Shown here: in pieces, positions 22,078-27,444 of the stretch | How positions within the stretch are numbered: position 1 is the first letter of the stretch | Layout: each line of letters begins with the position of its first letter | Assembly (NCBI GenBank): GCA_964587625.1 | Contig: CAZPLU010000033.1 | Coordinates: 1 to 27,444 of the forward strand | DNA: 27,444 bases | Origin: DAOPZJ01 sp964587625 | Lineage (GTDB): Bacteria > Bacillota > Clostridia > Oscillospirales > JAKOTC01 | Direction of reading: 5' to 3' | Translations under genes and position numbers: made by a program | Notes under the pieces: model-generated | What the model was told of the DNA's origin: nothing | The model's input: only the letters and a program-made list of their open reading frames with translations | Databases searched by the model: none

Positions 22078-22108
22078 CAAGGGGTTCAAATCAGATTTGA
22101 ACCCCTTG
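22078..22108 (+). terminator. Terminator after pnp
   Basis: A perfect 14-pair stem (22078-22091 with 22095-22108) and a 3-base loop, followed by TTTGAT. Two further hairpins follow at 22124-22143 and 22150-22171. Confidence 0.85.
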
Positions 22109-22123
22109 TTTGATAAAATGCGG

Positions 22124-22171
22124 GGAATGGTCAATACCATTCCGCGTGGGGGCCGGCGTTTTCGACGGCCC
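22124..22171 (+). repeat. Two further hairpins between pnp and the M16 gene
   Basis: GGAATGGT (22124-22131) pairs with ACCATTCC (22136-22143), 4-base loop. GGGCCG (22150-22155) pairs with CGGCCC (22166-22171), 10-base loop. Neither has a T-run. No other feature is seen up to the M16 start at 22290. Confidence 0.5.
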
Positions 22172-22289
22172 AACCCCAAAAGTTGATGTTAAAAACACCG
22201 TCGCCATTCAAATAAAATTCAATGCGGAACGGTCACATCGGATGCGTTCCGAGACCGTTCCCCACAATATAAAAAGGATAAAAGATCGA

Positions 22290-23510
22290 ATGAAACGATT
22301 TGAGCTCACCAACGGTATCCGCGTGCTGACCGATCGGCGCGCCTATGCAAAAGCCGCGACGGTCGCGACCTTTATCGGCGTGGGTTCGCGCTATGAACAG
22401 GAGCAGACCCACGGCTTTTCGCACTTCATTGAACACATGCTTTTTAAGGGGACGCATAAGCGCTCTTCGTTAGACATCGCCAATGAGACCGACCTGATCG
22501 GCGCGCAGATGAACGCCTTTACCAGCAAGGAATATACCTGCTACTATATGCGCATGCTGCCCGCGTTTGACGCGCGCGGCATTGAGATTTTGGGCGACCT
22601 CGTAACGGATCCGGTATTTGCGAAATCCGACGTGGACACCGAGCGGGGCGTGGTTTTGGAAGAGATCAACATGTACAACGACGACCCCGAGGATCTTGCC
22701 GCAGACGGCATTTTCCAAGCCGCCTGGGCGCCGCATCCGCTGGGCCGAAACATCGTGGGAACGACGGCGAGCGTCGGCGGCGTCACAAGCGAAAACCTGC
22801 GGGCGTTTTATGAGCTTTTTTACCGTCCGGAGAACATCGTCGTCGCCGTCAGCGGAAATTTCGACGAAAACCGGGTTGCCGAAGCGCTGGAAATAGCGTT
22901 TTCCCCGACGGCAAAGACCGGTTTTGAAAAGACGATACTCCTCCCTCCGGTGTTCAACTTCGGAAACACCCTGACTTTTTCGCGCAAGACCGAACAGATG
23001 CAGCTGTGCATTGCTTATCCGGGCGTCGCGATCGGCAGCAAGCAAGCCGCCGCGATGTCCCTGTTCAATTCGGCGGCGGGCGGCGCGGCTTCGAGCCGGC
23101 TGTTTCGACGGCTGCGAGAGGACTTGGGACTCGCCTATTCGATTTACAGCTATTTCACAGCCCACCGCGGCGGCGGCGTGTTCACCATTGCCGCCGGGAT
23201 ATCCCCCTCTGCCAAAAAGCAGGCGCTTTCCGAGATCGGCGGCATATTGAAAGAGCTGCTGAACGGCATCACGCCCGAGGAACTCGAGCGCGCCAAAAAC
23301 CAGGCGAGCGCGGGGCTTGCGATGGGTTATGAAAATTCGTATAATTTGGCTATGGATATGGGCAGACGCGAAACCCTCGGTCTGCCGCAGCGCACCGAGC
23401 GCAAGTCGCAGGCGCTGATCGCCTCGGTGACCGTCGAGGCGGTGCGCGACCTTGCGCAGCAGACGCTGAAAGGCAAACCCGCGACTTGTTTTGCGGGAAA
23501 ATTAAAATAA
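22290..23510 (+). CDS. M16 family zinc metallopeptidase (processing-peptidase-like)
   Basis: The 406-residue protein has the inverted zinc motif HFIEH (45-49), with His45 and His49 as ligands and Glu48 as general base. The distal glutamate lies in GVVLEEI (Glu124/Glu125). A second, non-catalytic M16 domain contains RLREDLGLAYSIYS. This is the YmxG/MlpA group found downstream of pnp in Bacillus; its physiological substrate is poorly defined. No signal peptide is seen. The ATG at 22290 has AAAAGGA upstream at a long spacing. A longer frame from 22110 runs through the hairpins and lacks a ribosome binding site. Confidence 0.92.
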   Translation: MKRFELTNGIRVLTDRRAYAKAATVATFIGVGSRYEQEQTHGFSHFIEHMLFKGTHKRSSLDIANETDLIGAQMNAFTSKEYTCYYMRMLPAFDARGIEILGDLVTDPVFAKSDVDTERGVVLEEINMYNDDPEDLAADGIFQAAWAPHPLGRNIVGTTASVGGVTSENLRAFYELFYRPENIVVAVSGNFDENRVAEALEIAFSPTAKTGFEKTILLPPVFNFGNTLTFSRKTEQMQLCIAYPGVAIGSKQAAAMSLFNSAAGGAASSRLFRRLREDLGLAYSIYSYFTAHRGGGVFTIAAGISPSAKKQALSEIGGILKELLNGITPEELERAKNQASAGLAMGYENSYNLAMDMGRRETLGLPQRTERKSQALIASVTVEAVRDLAQQTLKGKPATCFAGKLK

Positions 23511-23524
23511 AAAGGAGATCATCA

Positions 23525-25330
<1,806 letters not shown>

Positions 25331-25348
25331 GCCCGAGGTGGTTGTAAA

Positions 25349-25918
25349 ATGGACGAGCGGAAGTTCCTCGATTTTTTAAGTAAGATCGAAAAATTGAAGT
25401 GTTATACCAGACATAATTTTACGACCGCGGGACGCGCCGAGAGCGTCGCCGAGCACAGCTGGCGGCTGGCGGCGATGGCCTATCTGCTTTCGGGCGAGCT
25501 CGACGGCGTGGACACGGACAAGGTGATCAAGATGTGCCTTGTCCACGACTTCGGCGAGGCGGTCACGGGCGATATCCCGTCGTTTCAAAAGAGCGAAAAG
25601 GACATTGCGCGCGAGGACGATGCGGTATTGAAACTCATTAAGACCCTTCCGACCGCGAAAAAGGACGAGATTGCCGGGCTATTTGAAGAGATGGCAGAGC
25701 GCAAAACCATCGAGGCCAAGGTCTGGCGGGCGCTGGATATGCTGGAGGCCGTGATCTCGCACAACGAGACCGATGTCGCCACTTGGATTCCGATTGAATA
25801 CGACTTGCAGCAGACCTACGGCATCGAGGAATCGAAGTGCCATCCGGCGCTTGCAAAACTGCGGGCGCGGGTGCTGGCCGACACGCTTGAGAAAATCGAA
25901 CGGGAAGGCATGAAATGA
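25349..25918 (+). CDS. HD-domain phosphohydrolase (YfbR/HDDC2-like)
   Basis: The 189-residue protein carries the HD metal site: His36 in VAEHSWR, His66-Asp67 in VHDFGE, with Glu70 and Asp75 nearby, and a later Asp in RALDMLEAV. YfbR-like members hydrolyse deoxynucleoside 5'-monophosphates, and this length and the EHSWR motif fit that group; the substrate is not proven. A GAGGTGG site precedes the ATG. Its TGA overlaps the hemW start in ATGA, so translation is coupled. Confidence 0.87.
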   Translation: MDERKFLDFLSKIEKLKCYTRHNFTTAGRAESVAEHSWRLAAMAYLLSGELDGVDTDKVIKMCLVHDFGEAVTGDIPSFQKSEKDIAREDDAVLKLIKTLPTAKKDEIAGLFEEMAERKTIEAKVWRALDMLEAVISHNETDVATWIPIEYDLQQTYGIEESKCHPALAKLRARVLADTLEKIEREGMK

Positions 25919-27006
25919 CCGGATTATATATCCATGTCCCGTTTTGCCGTTCCAAGTGCCGTTATTGCGACTTTTATTCGGTCAGACCGGAAGACGGTGC
26001 GGCCGAATTGTATATTTCGGCGGTTTTGAAAGCCGCGGAGCCGTATCGGGATGAAAAAATCGACACGGTCTATTTCGGCGGCGGCAATCCGCCGCTGCTC
26101 GGCGCGAAAAATTTGTGCCGCTTGTTGGACGGGCTTTGCAAAATATTTCAATTGGAAGCAGACGGAGAGATCACGCTTGAGGCCAACCCGGAGGACGTCG
26201 CCCCGGAGGCGGCGAAAGCGCTGTACGACGGCGGATTCAACCGCATTTCAATCGGGATTCAATCGCTCGACGACACAGTTTTACAAAAACTCGGGCGGCG
26301 GCATGGTGCGGGGCAGGCGATAACGGCGATTTCGACGGCCTTTGGCGCGGGGTTTCGGCATATCTCCGCCGATTTGATGCTGTCGCTGCCCGATTCGACG
26401 CCGGAAAAAGACCGCGAAACGGCGAAAGCGCTGTGCGGTCTGCCGCTCGACCATATCAGCGCGTACATGCTGAAAGTCGAGGTGGGGACGCCGTTTTACG
26501 GCATGAATTTGAACCTGCCCGGCGAGGACGCGGTTGCCGACAGCTATCTGGCCGTCTGCGAAACGTTTGAACGAAACGGGTTCGCCCAGTATGAGATTTC
26601 GAATTTCGCCAAACCGGGCGGGAAAAGCCGCCATAATTTGAAGTATTGGACGCCGGAATCGTATATCGGGCTCGGCCCGGCGGCGCACAGTTTTTATAGC
26701 GGCAGGCGATTTTATTATCCGCGCGACTTGGCGGGGTTTGTGAAAAATCCGCAAAAGACCACTCCCGACGGAGAGGGCGGAAACGCCGAGGAAAGAATCG
26801 CGACGGCGCTCCGGCTCTCGCAGGGGATCGCGCTTGACGAATTGAACAAGCTGGTCGGGGAAAAAGGAATGGCAAACCTTGAAATAGTGATGCGGGACTG
26901 GATAAAACACGGGCTTGCGGTCGAAAAGGACGGGCGGTTTTCGCTGACTTCGCGCGGATTTCTAATCAGCAATGCGATGATCTCACGGATTTTATGCGAG
27001 TTATAA
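25915..27006 (+). CDS. hemW: Radical SAM heme chaperone HemW
   Basis: The 363-residue protein has the radical SAM cluster Cys11, Cys15, Cys18 followed by Asp-Phe, as in HemW and unlike HemN, which has a fourth cysteine. It lies downstream of lepA, a conserved context, with only the HD gene between them. The glycine motif that is usually GGGTPS reads GGGNPP (55-60). Further family segments are LEANPEDV, NRISIGIQSLDD, ADLMLSLP, QYEISNFAKPG and YIGLGPAAHS. HemW binds heme and passes it to client proteins. It overlaps the HD gene by four bases. Confidence 0.93.
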   Translation: MTGLYIHVPFCRSKCRYCDFYSVRPEDGAAELYISAVLKAAEPYRDEKIDTVYFGGGNPPLLGAKNLCRLLDGLCKIFQLEADGEITLEANPEDVAPEAAKALYDGGFNRISIGIQSLDDTVLQKLGRRHGAGQAITAISTAFGAGFRHISADLMLSLPDSTPEKDRETAKALCGLPLDHISAYMLKVEVGTPFYGMNLNLPGEDAVADSYLAVCETFERNGFAQYEISNFAKPGGKSRHNLKYWTPESYIGLGPAAHSFYSGRRFYYPRDLAGFVKNPQKTTPDGEGGNAEERIATALRLSQGIALDELNKLVGEKGMANLEIVMRDWIKHGLAVEKDGRFSLTSRGFLISNAMISRILCEL

Positions 27007-27035
27007 AGTGAACGCATGGTTTTTCGAGTTTTTCG

Positions 27036-27065
27036 TTGACAACGCGGGTGACATTGTGTTATAGT
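27036..27065 (+). promoter_or_regulatory. SigA-type promoter for guaB
   Basis: TTGACA (27036-27041) and TATAGT (27060-27065) with an 18-base spacer, giving a leader of about 25 bases, too short for a riboswitch. Confidence 0.8.
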
Positions 27066-27094
27066 ACTGAAAATATTTCGAAAGGGTGGGGGTT

Positions 27095-27444
27095 ATGATC
27101 AATACCGACATCAATCAAAAATTCGTCAAACAGGGGCTGACGTTTGACGATGTGCTGCTCATTCCGGCCTATTCCGACGTCGTGCCGACGGAAATCAAGC
27201 TTTCTTCCCGCCTGACACAGGCCATTGTACTCAATACGCCGCTTTTGAGCGCGGCGATGGATACGGTCACGGAGAGCAAAACAGCCATTGCGATCGCGCG
27301 CGAGGGCGGGATCGGTATCATCCATAAGAATATGACGATTGAAGTGCAAGCCGACGAAGTGGAACGGGTCAAACGATCCGAGAACGGGGTCATTCTTGAT
27401 CCGTTTTTCCTCTCGCCGGACCATTTTGTTTATGAGGCCGACCA
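27095..27444 (+). CDS. guaB: IMP dehydrogenase, N-terminal part (runs off the right edge)
   Basis: IMP dehydrogenase oxidises IMP to XMP with NAD, the committed step of GTP synthesis. The first 116 residues are visible, with the family segments LTFDDVLLIPAYS (15-27), TPLLSAAMDTVTE (48-60) and GGIGIIHKNM (71-80). The CBS domains are expected to begin just past the edge and the catalytic loop beyond. The ATG at 27095 follows AAAGGGTGGGGG. Confidence 0.95.
   Translation, partial: MINTDINQKFVKQGLTFDDVLLIPAYSDVVPTEIKLSSRLTQAIVLNTPLLSAAMDTVTESKTAIAIAREGGIGIIHKNMTIEVQADEVERVKRSENGVILDPFFLSPDHFVYEAD

Overview
The window looks like a chromosomal segment of an anaerobic Clostridia-type Firmicute, probably near Oscillospirales. 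That is inferred from several things: a moderately high-GC core, strong AGGAGG-type ribosome binding sites with ATG, GTG and TTG starts, canonical TTGACA/TATAAT promoters, a type II meso-diaminopimelate dehydrogenase, the ftsE-ftsX-M23-S41 block, a YabE-like G5/3D wall protein, and the rpsO-pnp-M16 and lepA-hemW gene orders. The species cannot be named from the sequence.

Layout. Bases 1-2823 (minus strand) hold the N-terminus of a GltD-like Fe-S oxidoreductase, a cluster of four hairpins, a DUF368 (PopT-type) undecaprenyl-phosphate transporter, a 52-residue conserved-looking small protein with its own terminator, and ddh. Bases 2913-5776 form an accessory segment. Two near-identical tRNA-Pro(UGG) genes, each with the same 5' flank and promoter, lie exactly 2600 bp apart and bracket an AT-rich alpha/beta hydrolase and an ankyrin-like protein, with a decayed copy of the small-protein leader between them. 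An orphan OadG-like protein follows on the minus strand.

From 6773 most genes are on the plus strand. A CdaR/PucR-type regulator precedes the division and wall-remodelling operon ftsE, ftsX, a secreted coiled-coil M23 endopeptidase, and an S41 protease homologue whose catalytic serine is replaced by glycine. A G5/3D wall protein lies convergently on the minus strand. Next come an orphan ferredoxin-ASKHA (RACE-like) activator, then proB, an unknown five-helix membrane protein, proA and an unknown single-pass protein, apparently one transcription unit for proline synthesis. The last block is rpsO, pnp, an M16 peptidase, lepA, an HD phosphohydrolase overlapping hemW, and the start of guaB.

The most distinctive observations are the tRNA-Pro-bounded 2.6 kb cassette, the apparent S41 pseudoprotease fixed in the ftsEX operon, the four-hairpin array at 469-614, and the unrecognised membrane gene wedged between proB and proA. 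No CRISPR array, transposase, integrase or rRNA gene was seen.
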